Positions 1 through 6,102 of a stretch of 6,225 bases of DNA are shown piece after piece. This DNA is from Clostridia bacterium (GTDB lineage: Bacteria; Bacillota; Clostridia; Oscillospirales; CAG-272): NCBI GenBank assembly GCA_017958705.1, contig JAGDCE010000326.1, forward strand, positions 1-6,225, given 5' to 3'. The translations under genes were made by a program, and so were the position numbers. Positions within the stretch are counted from its first letter, which is position 1. Every line of letters starts with the position of its first letter. Under the pieces are notes generated by a model. The model saw only the letters and a program-made list of their open reading frames with translations. It was not told the origin of the DNA and made no database searches.

Positions 1-2
1 AT

Positions 3-60
3 AACCCACTATGACACTTTCTATAATTGAAAGGTGTCAGAGTGGGTTTGTTTCTTCTTT
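3..60 (+). terminator. Rho-independent terminator of an upstream gene
   Basis: Left arm AACCCACT (3-10) pairs with AGTGGGTT (41-48). After one A/G mismatch, TGACAC (12-17) pairs with GTGTCA (34-39), and TTT (18-20) pairs with AAG (31-33, one G-U). The loop is about 10 nt. A T-rich tail (47-60, TTGTTTCTTCTTT) follows the right arm, so the terminator works in the + direction. The gene it ends lies outside the window. Confidence 0.8.
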
Positions 61-122
61 ATATAGCCTCTTCCTATGCGCGGTTTTTTTGTTCAAAAAT
101 CGAAATTTGTCGTATTTTTATC

Positions 123-151
123 TTGATTATTTTTATTTTATATGTTATAAT
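123..151 (+). promoter_or_regulatory. Sigma-A promoter of the pcrA-type helicase gene
   Basis: A -35 box TTGATT (123-128) is followed, after exactly 17 bp, by a perfect -10 box TATAAT (146-151). A TG at 143-144 makes it an extended -10 (TGTTATAAT). The stretch upstream is very A/T rich, as in an UP element. Transcription should start near 157-159, giving a leader of about 40 nt before the ATG at 198. Confidence 0.8.
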
Positions 152-159
152 ACAATATA

Positions 160-176
160 AAGGCATATTATGCCTT
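160..176 (+). promoter_or_regulatory. 17-bp palindrome at the start of the helicase mRNA
   Basis: AAGGCATA (160-167), a central T, then TATGCCTT (169-176) form a perfect dyad. It lies immediately downstream of the predicted transcription start and ends 8 bases before the ribosome binding site. As DNA it could be a repressor operator; as RNA it would fold into a 6-bp stem with a 5-nt loop at the 5' end, a common mRNA-stabilising arrangement. It does not match the Gram-positive LexA box. The symmetry is seen directly; its role is inferred. Confidence 0.45.
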
Positions 177-184
177 CTTGATTT

Positions 185-190
185 GAGGTG
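185..190 (+). promoter_or_regulatory. Ribosome binding site that fixes the helicase start
   Basis: GAGGTG lies 7 bases before the ATG at 198 and matches the anti-Shine-Dalgarno end of 16S rRNA. The frame stays open back to position 27, but those 57 extra codons would lie upstream of and across the promoter and carry no helicase homology. This site therefore selects 198 as the start. Confidence 0.8.
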
Positions 191-197
191 CTGCAAT

Positions 198-2579
198 ATG
201 AAAAAAAGCAACGAAATAAGTCTGACGGAGCTTAAGCGAAACGCTTTTGACGTCTATTATTCCGCGTTGAACGAAATGCAGAGAAAGGCCGTGTACACAG
301 TCAACGGTCCTCTTCTCGTACTCGCCGGCGCCGGTACCGGAAAAACAACGGTGCTGACGAACCGCATAGCGCATATCGTCAATTTCGGTGACGCGTATAA
401 TTCCGACAAAGTGCCGGACGATCTCACCGAAGCCGATATGAAGATCTTATCAGATCCTTCTTCGGCGAATCGCGGCGAGCTTTTCGCTGTTCTGCGCAAA
501 TTCCGCACCGGGTCGTGCGCGCCGTATAATATCGTTGCGATTACGTTTACCAATAAAGCGGCGGACGAAATGAAAAACAGACTGTCAGCTATGCTTCCCG
601 AGGATTTCGGCGACATGTGGGTCGGCACCTTCCACTCTGTCTGCGTAAGGATCCTCAGAGCTAACGCGGAGCGCGTCGGGCATACCGCCAATTTCACGAT
701 ATACGACGCCGACGACAGCAAGAAGCTGATACAGGACTGTATGAAGCAGCTCAATATAGACGACAAATATCTGCCGGTGAACAGCGTTATAAAACGCATA
801 AGCCACGCGAAAGACAAACTGATCGATCCCGGCGATTTCGCGGCGGAATTCTCCGGCGATTTCAGGGATTCGCAGATCGCGACGATATACGAGCTGTATC
901 AGCACGAGCTTGAAAAGAACAACGCATTCGACTTTGACGATTTGATCATGTACACGGTCAGACTGTTCGCCGAAAACAGCGACGTGCTCGACAAATACAC
1001 GTCAAAATTCAAGTTCATAAGCGTTGACGAATATCAGGATACGAACGTAGCGCAGGCCAAGCTCGTCCAGCTGCTCGGCAGCGGATACAAAAACGTGATG
1101 GCGGTCGGCGACGACGACCAGAGCATCTACAAATTCAGAGGCGCGGTGATAAAGAACATACTCGAATTCGACAAGATGTTCAAAAACTGCACCGTTATAA
1201 AGCTCGAGAAAAACTACCGTTCGACGATGAACATCCTCGGCGCCGCGAACTCCGTCATCAGGAACAACATGAGCCGCCGCGGCAAAGAACTTTACACCGA
1301 CGCGGAAGAAGGAAGCAAGGTACATATCAGGCGCATGCCGACGCAGATCGACGAGGCGCGGTTTATAATAAACGCCGTCAAGGAAGGCGTCACCAAGTAC
1401 GGAAAACAGTATTCGGACTTTGCTATTCTCTACCGCATCAACGCCCAGGCGAACGCCATACAGACCGCGTTCAGCCGCAGCGGCGTACCGTTCCGTATCA
1501 TCGGCGGCAGACGGTTCTACGAAAAGAAAGAGATCCGCGATATGCTCGCGTATCTGACGATAATCAACACCCCGGCTGACGATCAGAGACTTCTGCGCAT
1601 CATCAACGAGCCGAAGCGAAAGATCGGCGATTCTACGATAGACGCTGTCAGAAACATAGCCGAGGAGCGCGAGACCGATCTGTTCCGCATCATGGCGTCC
1701 GCTCAGGATATACCGGCGCTGTGCAAGGTCGCGGGCAAGCTTGAGAAATTCACGTCGATGATAATCGGACTGAAATCTATGGCTGACACGATCCCGCTGT
1801 CCGAGCTGCTCGAGCTCACTCTCGAACAGTCCGGTTACCGCGATATGCTCGTGAACAGCGGCAATGAAGAGGATATGGAGCGTCTCGAGAACATCGAAGA
1901 ACTTAAATCCTCAATGATACAGTACGAGCTTGAAAACGCCGACAGTTCGCTTGAAGGCTTCTTGCAGAGCATCGCGCTGATCACCGATATTGACAATTAC
2001 GACAAGACGGCGAACGCCGTCGTGATGATGACGATCCACTGTGCGAAAGGCCTTGAATTCCCGACTGTGTTTTTGCCGGGTATGGAGGAAGGCGTGTTCC
2101 CCGGTCAGCAAAGCGTGAACGACCCGGGCGAGCTCGAAGAGGAACGCCGTCTCGCTTACGTCGCGATAACCCGCTCGAAGACGGAGCTTTATCTTGTACA
2201 CTGCTCCGAGCGCATGCTTTACGGCAAAACGTCTTATAATCCCGTCTCGAGATTCGTGACGGAGATATCATCCGAATTCACGGATGCCGTGATCAACAAG
2301 AGGCCGAATCTTGCCGAGCAGATGCAGTCGTCCGCGCACCGCAAGCACAGCCTGTCGAATGAGATTATGAAAGACACGTCGAAGATCGTGAACGTCGGAA
2401 AGACGCAGGGATACGAGACGTTCGCGGAAGGCGACAGAGTTGTGCATATGACGTTCGGCGCGGGAACTGTTCTCTCGGTGACGCCTATGGGCGCTGACAA
2501 AATGTTTGAGATAAACTTCGACGAATACGGCAAAAAGCGTCTCATGGCTACGTACGCGAAACTGCAGCGGCTCGAATAA
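198..2579 (+). CDS. pcrA: ATP-dependent DNA helicase, PcrA/UvrD family (SF1A)
   Basis: A 3'-5' DNA helicase/translocase of nucleotide excision repair, mismatch repair and rolling-circle replication, which also strips proteins from DNA; cytosolic. The protein is 793 residues, against about 720-750 for typical PcrA. Visible motifs in order: Q-motif LNEMQRKAV (24-32); Walker A GAGTGKT (44-50); motif Ia AITFTNKAADEM (114-125); TFHS (144-147); Walker B DEYQDT (277-282); motif III GDDDQSIYKFRGA (304-316); motif IV NYRST (339-343); motif V MTIHCAKGLEF (611-621); motif VI YVAITRSK (654-661). The Tudor-like C-terminal domain of PcrA is present (about 738-793). An extra segment of about 47 residues (62-108) between motifs I and Ia is the main oddity. 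The start at 198 rests on the ribosome binding site and promoter. The gene appears monocistronic, with its own promoter. PcrA is preferred over Rep because of the Gram-positive context and the C-terminal domain. Confidence 0.96.
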   Translation: MKKSNEISLTELKRNAFDVYYSALNEMQRKAVYTVNGPLLVLAGAGTGKTTVLTNRIAHIVNFGDAYNSDKVPDDLTEADMKILSDPSSANRGELFAVLRKFRTGSCAPYNIVAITFTNKAADEMKNRLSAMLPEDFGDMWVGTFHSVCVRILRANAERVGHTANFTIYDADDSKKLIQDCMKQLNIDDKYLPVNSVIKRISHAKDKLIDPGDFAAEFSGDFRDSQIATIYELYQHELEKNNAFDFDDLIMYTVRLFAENSDVLDKYTSKFKFISVDEYQDTNVAQAKLVQLLGSGYKNVMAVGDDDQSIYKFRGAVIKNILEFDKMFKNCTVIKLEKNYRSTMNILGAANSVIRNNMSRRGKELYTDAEEGSKVHIRRMPTQIDEARFIINAVKEGVTKYGKQYSDFAILYRINAQANAIQTAFSRSGVPFRIIGGRRFYEKKEIRDMLAYLTIINTPADDQRLLRIINEPKRKIGDSTIDAVRNIAEERETDLFRIMASAQDIPALCKVAGKLEKFTSMIIGLKSMADTIPLSELLELTLEQSGYRDMLVNSGNEEDMERLENIEELKSSMIQYELENADSSLEGFLQSIALITDIDNYDKTANAVVMMTIHCAKGLEFPTVFLPGMEEGVFPGQQSVNDPGELEEERRLAYVAITRSKTELYLVHCSERMLYGKTSYNPVSRFVTEISSEFTDAVINKRPNLAEQMQSSAHRKHSLSNEIMKDTSKIVNVGKTQGYETFAEGDRVVHMTFGAGTVLSVTPMGADKMFEINFDEYGKKRLMATYAKLQRLE

Positions 2580-2652
2580 TTAAGAAAAATTAAGATTTAT
2601 TAGGAAGTCTTAATAAATCGCACCCGTTTATTAAGAATTATTAAATCGGTGC
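2580..2652. repeat. AT-rich spacer with overlapping dyads and TTAAGA repeats
   Basis: TTAAGA occurs at 2580, 2590 and 2631, and its inverse TCTTAA at 2608. GATTTATTA (2594-2602) can pair with TAATAAATC (2611-2619). CTTAATAAA (2609-2617) can instead pair with TTTATTAAG (2627-2635), so the two stems exclude each other. GCACC (2620-2624) also pairs with GGTGC (2648-2652). The region sits just upstream of the nfeD promoter. It could hold regulator sites or the mRNA 3' end of pcrA, but no T-tract supports a classical terminator. Confidence 0.5.
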
Positions 2653-2660
2653 AAAAGGTA

Positions 2661-2689
2661 TTGATTTTTTACGGGATATGCTATATAAT
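2661..2689 (+). promoter_or_regulatory. Sigma-A promoter of the nfeD-slipin operon
   Basis: A -35 box TTGATT (2661-2666) and a perfect -10 box TATAAT (2684-2689) are separated by 17 bp. The -35 box is identical to that of the helicase promoter. The start of transcription should be near 2695-2697, leaving a leader of about 73 nt before the nfeD ATG. Confidence 0.8.
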
Positions 2690-2697
2690 ATCCATAG

Positions 2698-2744
2698 TCG
2701 GAGAGCGCCGGCGGCGTTCAAGTCTGCCGCGCTCCCCGATTTTT
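2698..2744 (+). terminator. Terminator-like hairpin in the nfeD leader
   Basis: TCGG (2698-2701), GAGC (2703-2706) and GCGGC (2711-2715) pair with CCGA (2736-2739), GCTC (2731-2734) and GCCGC (2726-2730). There is an A/C mismatch at 2702/2735 and a 4-nt bulge at 2707-2710. The loop is 10 nt, and TTTTT (2740-2744) follows directly. It has the form of an intrinsic terminator but lies downstream of the operon promoter and before its first gene. It could be an attenuator, the end of a very short RNA, or a structured 5' end. It would also stop read-through from pcrA. Confidence 0.6.
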
Positions 2745-2756
2745 ATCAAAAGGGAC

Positions 2757-2764
2757 AAGGAGGT
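2757..2764 (+). promoter_or_regulatory. Strong ribosome binding site that fixes the nfeD start
   Basis: AAGGAGGT lies 4-5 bases before the ATG at 2769 and is a full Shine-Dalgarno match. The frame is open further upstream to a GTG at 2649, but that start precedes the promoter and would add 40 residues with no NfeD character. Translation therefore begins at 2769. Confidence 0.85.
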
Positions 2765-2768
2765 CATT

Positions 2769-3200
2769 ATGTGGTGGATTGTATGGCTGGTCGTATGCGT
2801 TGTCTGCGCCGCGATTGAAGCCGCCACGCCTCAGCTCACATCGATATGGTTTGCGCTGGGTGCCGTTGCTGCTCTTGTAACGTCGTTCATAGCGCCTGAT
2901 CTATGGTGGCTCCAGCTTATCGTATTCATCGTCGTCTCCGCCGTCGCTGTCGTGCTTACGAGACCGCTCGCAAGGAAATACTTAAACAAAAACAAAGTGA
3001 GCGTGAACGCCGACAGATTCGTCGGAGCGGAAGGCGTCGTGATACAGCCGATAAACAACGTGCTGGGCGAAGGCCAGATCAAATCTCAGGGGACCGTCTG
3101 GTCCGCGCGTACGGAATCAGACGAGGAAACTATCGACGCGGGTCAAACCGTCGTCATCAAGCGCATCGAGGGCGTAAAGGTCATCGTTGCATTAAAGTAA
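2769..3200 (+). CDS. nfeD: NfeD family membrane protein, short (NfeD1b) form
   Basis: A 143-residue integral membrane protein that partners SPFH/slipin proteins. Hydrophobic segments lie at about 3-22, 25-42 and 46-64. The first contains a charged Glu (E17) just before TPQLTSIWFALGA, a stretch characteristic of the family. A soluble NfeD OB-fold domain follows (about 78-143), with GAEGVV (86-91), INN (95-97), the WSAR signature (111-114) and a closing IEGVKVIV (133-140). The ClpP-like serine protease domain of long NfeD proteins is absent, so this is the short form. The gene is first in a two-gene operon, 16 bases ahead of the slipin gene, behind its own promoter and a leader hairpin. NfeD is thought to help assemble or stabilise slipin complexes in the membrane; its biochemical activity is not well defined. 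Confidence 0.92.
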   Translation: MWWIVWLVVCVVCAAIEAATPQLTSIWFALGAVAALVTSFIAPDLWWLQLIVFIVVSAVAVVLTRPLARKYLNKNKVSVNADRFVGAEGVVIQPINNVLGEGQIKSQGTVWSARTESDEETIDAGQTVVIKRIEGVKVIVALK

Positions 3201-3216
3201 TGAAAGGAGCAATATC

Positions 3217-4191
3217 ATGCTGAATCTTATTCTTGCGGCTGAAGCCGTCAATTATGTGCCGTACATCGTTGTAGCGGCAGTTGTGATCTTTCTTCTGATC
3301 GTGATCGTATCGTGCATCAAAGTGGTGCCGCAGTCAAAAGCATACGTGATCGAGCGTCTCGGGATGTACAGGACAACCTGGCAGACCGGTATGCATTTCA
3401 AACTGCCGGTGATCGAGCGTATCTCGAAGATCGTGTCTTTGAAGGAGCAGGTTGTGGACTTCCCTCCTCAGCCGGTCATCACCCGCGATAACGTAACGAT
3501 GCAGATAGACACCGTCGTATTCTATCAGATAACCGACCCGAAGCTGTTCGCGTACGGCGTCGAAAGACCGATCGTCGCGATCGAAAATCTGACCGCAACG
3601 ACGCTGCGTAACATAATCGGCGATCTCGAACTCGACCACACACTTACTTCCCGTGACACTATCAACGCGAAGATCAGAGTGATACTCGACGAAGCGACGG
3701 ATGCCTGGGGCATCAAGGTAAACCGCGTCGAGCTGAAGAACATCATGCCGCCGACGGAGATCCAGGACGCAATGGAGAAGCAGATGAAAGCCGAGCGTCA
3801 GCGCCGTGAGGCGATCCTGCGTGCGGAAGGTGAGAAACAGAGCAAGATCCTTGTTGCGGAAGGCCAGAAGGAAAGCCAGATCCTCGCCGCGGAAGGTGAA
3901 AAACAGGCTCAGATCCTGCGCGCCGAGGCCGTGAAGGAACAGAAGATCCGCGAGGCGGAAGGCGAAGCCGAGGCGATCCTCAACGTCCAGAAAGCGGTCG
4001 CGGAATCGATCAGACTGATCAACGAAGCGCAGCCCGCGGAAGGCTACCTCACGATCAAGAAGCTCGAAGCGTTTGAGAAAGCCGCCGACGGAAAATCGAC
4101 GAAGATCATCATCCCGTCGGAGCTCTCCGGCATCGCGGGTCTTGCGTCCGGCGTAAAAGCGATAGTCGAAAAGGACGAAAAAGCACAGTAA
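3217..4191 (+). CDS. Slipin/stomatin-like SPFH domain protein (QmcA-like)
   Basis: A 324-residue membrane-anchored scaffold protein of the SPFH (band 7) superfamily, which forms large oligomers in membrane microdomains and is linked to membrane-protein quality control. There is one N-terminal membrane segment (about 14-34). The SPFH domain follows (about 35-190), with VVPQSKAYVIERLGMY (36-51), a region starting at FPPQPVITRDNV (82-93), and the stomatin-type NIMPPTEIQDAMEKQMKAER (175-194). A long coiled coil runs from about 185 to 270 and is built of 11-residue repeats. The C-terminal stretch LEAFEKAADGKSTKIIIP (283-300) is typical of QmcA/slipin proteins and unlike FloA/FloT flotillins. The ATG at 3217 is preceded by AAAGGAG (3203-3209), and the gene lies 16 bases after nfeD. 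The nfeD-slipin gene pair is a known conserved arrangement, so the two products probably form a complex. The sequence gives no direct clue to the substrate. Confidence 0.94.
   Translation: MLNLILAAEAVNYVPYIVVAAVVIFLLIVIVSCIKVVPQSKAYVIERLGMYRTTWQTGMHFKLPVIERISKIVSLKEQVVDFPPQPVITRDNVTMQIDTVVFYQITDPKLFAYGVERPIVAIENLTATTLRNIIGDLELDHTLTSRDTINAKIRVILDEATDAWGIKVNRVELKNIMPPTEIQDAMEKQMKAERQRREAILRAEGEKQSKILVAEGQKESQILAAEGEKQAQILRAEAVKEQKIREAEGEAEAILNVQKAVAESIRLINEAQPAEGYLTIKKLEAFEKAADGKSTKIIIPSELSGIAGLASGVKAIVEKDEKAQ
3814..3978 (+). repeat. Five tandem 33-bp (11-residue) repeats in the slipin gene
   Basis: Five units start at 3814, 3847, 3880, 3913 and 3946 (residues 200, 211, 222, 233 and 244). They read ILRAEGEKQSK, ILVAEGQKESQ, ILAAEGEKQAQ, ILRAEAVKEQK and IREAEGEAEAI. 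The hendecad pattern implies a right-handed or nearly straight coiled coil. DNA identity is highest in units 1-3, so unit number could vary between strains. This type of repeat is normal for slipins. Confidence 0.85.
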
Positions 4192-4202
4192 ATAAACCGT
4201 AA

Positions 4203-4230
4203 ACGGGCTGCCGGTAAAACGGCAGCCCGT
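4203..4230. terminator. GC-rich hairpin after the slipin gene
   Basis: ACGGGCTGCCG (4203-4213) and CGGCAGCCCGT (4220-4230) form a perfect 11-bp stem with a 6-nt loop (GTAAAA), 11 bases after the slipin stop codon. This position suits a 3'-end signal. The + strand after it (CGTAATAAAA) lacks a T-tract, so it is either a weak terminator or an mRNA-stabilising 3' hairpin. The minus-strand side is slightly more T-rich, but no minus-strand gene needs ending here. The 100-base gap up to 4292 holds nothing else that I can support, and no convincing promoter. Confidence 0.6.
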
Positions 4231-4291
4231 CGTAATAAAATCAGCAAAGATCCGAATAAAACAATATTTCGATAAACACAGGACGTTATTA

Positions 4292-5374
4292 ATGAAGAAA
4301 ATAGGTTTAAAAATCCTGCGCTATATCCCGGTTTTCGTTCTGCTGATAATTCTCTGCCTGATCAACAGCAGCTCTTTTGCTTACATGAATGCCGGTACAG
4401 ATTACTTTATACCGGACGTTGCTGCAAATATCATCCTTTGCGTATCCGCGGCTCTGCTGTATTGGTTCTTGCTTCACAACGCTGTATCTTACGATATAAA
4501 AACAGACGAGCGGATATATGACGGCTCGAACGTATTCAGATTCATATCGAAGGATCCCGGACTCTACATATCTACGGGGCTTGTCGTTTTATACGATCTG
4601 ATCTTCCCTTCGTCAATGTCCAACAGGCTTGCTGACGCAATAAAGGTAAAGCCTGTCGCGATATTGATTTCGCTTGTTTTCATAGTCGCCTCTTCTCTTC
4701 TGATGTGGATCACGGGCGAGAAGAATCACAAAAAACAAGAAAAAGTCAAAATATCCGCCGTGCTTCTAGGGTACGTTATCCCTGCGGCGGCGATATGCAC
4801 GCTGACGTATTTCATACCGCTGATCGCGGTTCAATGGAACGTGTTCGTATTTCTCGGCAGATTCGTTATCATCGGGCTCGCCGTGTTTATCATGGTCATA
4901 TTTGCCGTTAAATACTCAAAAGCGCTGACAAACCGTAAAAGGTTCATTGTTTCGCTCAGATCGGCGTGTAAGGAAAAAGGGCTTGAGTTGTCGGAAATAC
5001 GACATCCGTATCTGTCGGTATTCCGCGACGACGGAAAGATAAGTTATACAATAAAGAAAAAAGACGTCGTGACGGAACATAAGCTTGCGTGCTGCCTTAA
5101 CAAATCGTGCAACGTTTTGTTCTTTGAAGAAGGCGGGATCATTAAGGATCTGCCGGTCAAATTCGGCAGAAACAACGTGTTGTTTTCCTTAAGACACAGG
5201 ATCGACGTCGACAGTCCCCGCTGTTACGTGATCTTTACGTCATCTCCAGACAACGCCGTCAACGGTACGGCAAACGGCAAGGAATATCTTGATAACGGCG
5301 TGTCCGTCGGGTCGCTTGTTTACTATACGCCGAGCGGATATCTGAATGATCTTGAAAGAGGGCTGATCAAATGA
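4292..5374 (+). CDS. Unrecognised six-helix membrane protein with soluble C-terminal domain
   Basis: A 360-residue protein that I do not recognise. Six hydrophobic segments are visible at about 10-28, 42-62, 90-106, 121-141, 154-180 and 184-208, with lysine-rich loops (KNHKKQEKVK, 144-153) and a basic stretch after the last helix (KYSKALTNRKR, 207-217). The positive-inside rule thus puts the C-terminal domain in the cytosol. That domain (about 211-360) looks mixed alpha/beta, with KEKGLELSEIRHPYLSVF (227-244), the cysteines CC...C (267, 268, 273), and CYVIFTSSPD (311-320). No catalytic motif is evident. The start at 4292 has a modest AGGA (4280-4283). The stop overlaps the next start (ATGA), so the two genes are co-translated and probably act together. 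No clear promoter is seen; expression may depend on read-through from the slipin operon. Base composition seems lower in GC than pcrA. Confidence 0.85.
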   Translation: MKKIGLKILRYIPVFVLLIILCLINSSSFAYMNAGTDYFIPDVAANIILCVSAALLYWFLLHNAVSYDIKTDERIYDGSNVFRFISKDPGLYISTGLVVLYDLIFPSSMSNRLADAIKVKPVAILISLVFIVASSLLMWITGEKNHKKQEKVKISAVLLGYVIPAAAICTLTYFIPLIAVQWNVFVFLGRFVIIGLAVFIMVIFAVKYSKALTNRKRFIVSLRSACKEKGLELSEIRHPYLSVFRDDGKISYTIKKKDVVTEHKLACCLNKSCNVLFFEEGGIIKDLPVKFGRNNVLFSLRHRIDVDSPRCYVIFTSSPDNAVNGTANGKEYLDNGVSVGSLVYYTPSGYLNDLERGLIK

Positions 5375-5913
5375 ATGATTCTGAAAAAATACAGTTTGAC
5401 GATGAATTCATATCAAAGCGTCTGAAAGACAAAAACCGTTCTTCCGCTGTGCTATACGTATTTGCCGCAATATTGATATTGCTGGCGGTCGGAGTCGTTT
5501 TCGTCGTGGTATACGACGCACAAGCATTTGCAGATAAGAAGGTGTTTTTCTACATCTCGTATCTTATCTTGCTTATCATATGCGGCGGCGTTTTTTGTGC
5601 ATATCTGATAATTCAAGACAGAAAAAACAAAAAAAGATATAAAGTCTCAAAAGGCGGGTTTACGGTAACGCATGACGTCATCCTTCGTCAGCAGGTGATT
5701 GAAACGTACGGCGCCCGTTTAAAAAGAAGCGTTAAATACGTTCTGACGCTCGAAAATCACGGAAAATTCGTAACGTATACTTATGAGCTTGTAGGTTTGT
5801 ATGCTCAGGAGAATGAGAAATGCTACGTCGTTGCGTTCAATGATTCACCGGATATACCCGAGCTCGTGTTCAACGCAAGGATATACGAATATACGGGTCA
5901 GCATATAATATAA
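5371..5913 (+). CDS. Unrecognised two-helix membrane protein, coupled to the preceding gene
   Basis: A 180-residue protein without a recognised family. A charged N-terminus (1-24) is followed by two membrane segments (about 25-48 and 58-82) and then by a very basic patch (RKNKKRYK, 84-91). This predicts both ends in the cytosol. The C-terminal domain (about 92-180) alternates polar and hydrophobic residues like a beta-rich fold: VKYVLTLENHGKFVTYTYEL (121-140), then KCYVVAFNDSPD (150-161). The ATG overlaps the TGA of the upstream gene by four bases, and AGAGGG (5357-5362) provides a ribosome binding site. Translational coupling suggests the two proteins are subunits of one complex or share a task. 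CYVVAFNDSPD resembles CYVIFTSSPD of the upstream protein, which may mean related cytosolic domains, though the match is short. Confidence 0.83.
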   Translation: MNDSEKIQFDDEFISKRLKDKNRSSAVLYVFAAILILLAVGVVFVVVYDAQAFADKKVFFYISYLILLIICGGVFCAYLIIQDRKNKKRYKVSKGGFTVTHDVILRQQVIETYGARLKRSVKYVLTLENHGKFVTYTYELVGLYAQENEKCYVVAFNDSPDIPELVFNARIYEYTGQHII

Positions 5914-5940
5914 GTATTATGAATAGAAGAGATCAAAAGG

Positions 5941-6063
5941 ATGCCGTATCATCCGGAAAAACTCAGATTCGGCGACAGATGCTACGCGGTAAAGTTCAGA
6001 CCGGCGTCGCGGTTTGCGGCGGCAGTATATCCCGTCGTAAGATTCAGATACTGCTACGAATAA
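5941..6063 (+). CDS. Possible 40-residue ORF or 3' remnant of a membrane-protein gene
   Basis: The frame is open from 5923, with an ATG at 5941, and ends at TAA 6061-6063, which touches the first base of the terminator stem. The peptide is basic and aromatic; residues 10-20 read FGDRCYAVKFR, and it ends VVRFRYCYE. It is in the same frame as the preceding gene, and its CYAVKF resembles CYVVAF at the end of that protein. It could be the decayed end of a tandem copy or a real small gene. The ribosome binding site is poor: AAAAGG abuts the ATG, while AGAAGAG lies 8 bases upstream. A different frame from the ATG at 5919 is also open but runs antisense through the acidic-tail gene, so it is less likely. 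Confidence 0.35.
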   Translation: MPYHPEKLRFGDRCYAVKFRPASRFAAAVYPVVRFRYCYE

Positions 6064-6095
6064 TAAAAACGCCCTCCCGGACGTTTTTATTTTTG
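6063..6095. terminator. Bidirectional intrinsic terminator between convergent genes
   Basis: ATAAAAACG (6063-6071) pairs with CGTTTTTAT (6082-6090). CC (6072-6073) extends the stem with GG (6079-6080) past a bulged A at 6081, and the loop is CTCCC. The T-run on the + strand (6084-6095) ends the membrane-protein transcript. The A-run of the left arm gives a T-run on the minus strand, so it also ends the gene at 6103-6225. Confidence 0.85.
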
Positions 6096-6102
6096 TCTTT
6101 TT

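Noticed and set aside
27..197. N-terminal extension of the helicase by 57 codons from the ATG at 27
   Set aside because: It begins inside the upstream terminator hairpin and runs through the promoter at 123-151. It has no helicase similarity and no ribosome binding site, whereas GAGGTG precedes the ATG at 198.
257..2545. Several minus-strand ORFs of about 70-190 codons opposite the helicase gene
   Set aside because: They mirror the codon bias of the helicase gene, have no ribosome binding sites or recognisable domains, and lie wholly within a highly conserved coding region.
2649..2768. GTG start giving nfeD 40 extra residues
   Set aside because: The start lies upstream of the promoter, and the extra codons are the promoter and leader hairpin read as protein. 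AAGGAGGT at 2757-2764 clearly serves the ATG at 2769.
2903..3223. 106-codon plus-strand ORF overlapping nfeD
   Set aside because: It is an out-of-frame Arg-rich shadow of the NfeD OB-fold region, with no ribosome binding site.
3814..3978. 33-bp repeats as a CRISPR array or minisatellite
   Set aside because: The units are contiguous, without spacers, in frame, and explained by the slipin coiled-coil hendecads.
4231..4291. Separate promoter for the membrane gene pair
   Set aside because: A/T-rich stretches such as AATATT and GATAAA occur, but none has a credible -35 box at 16-18 bp, so I did not call one.
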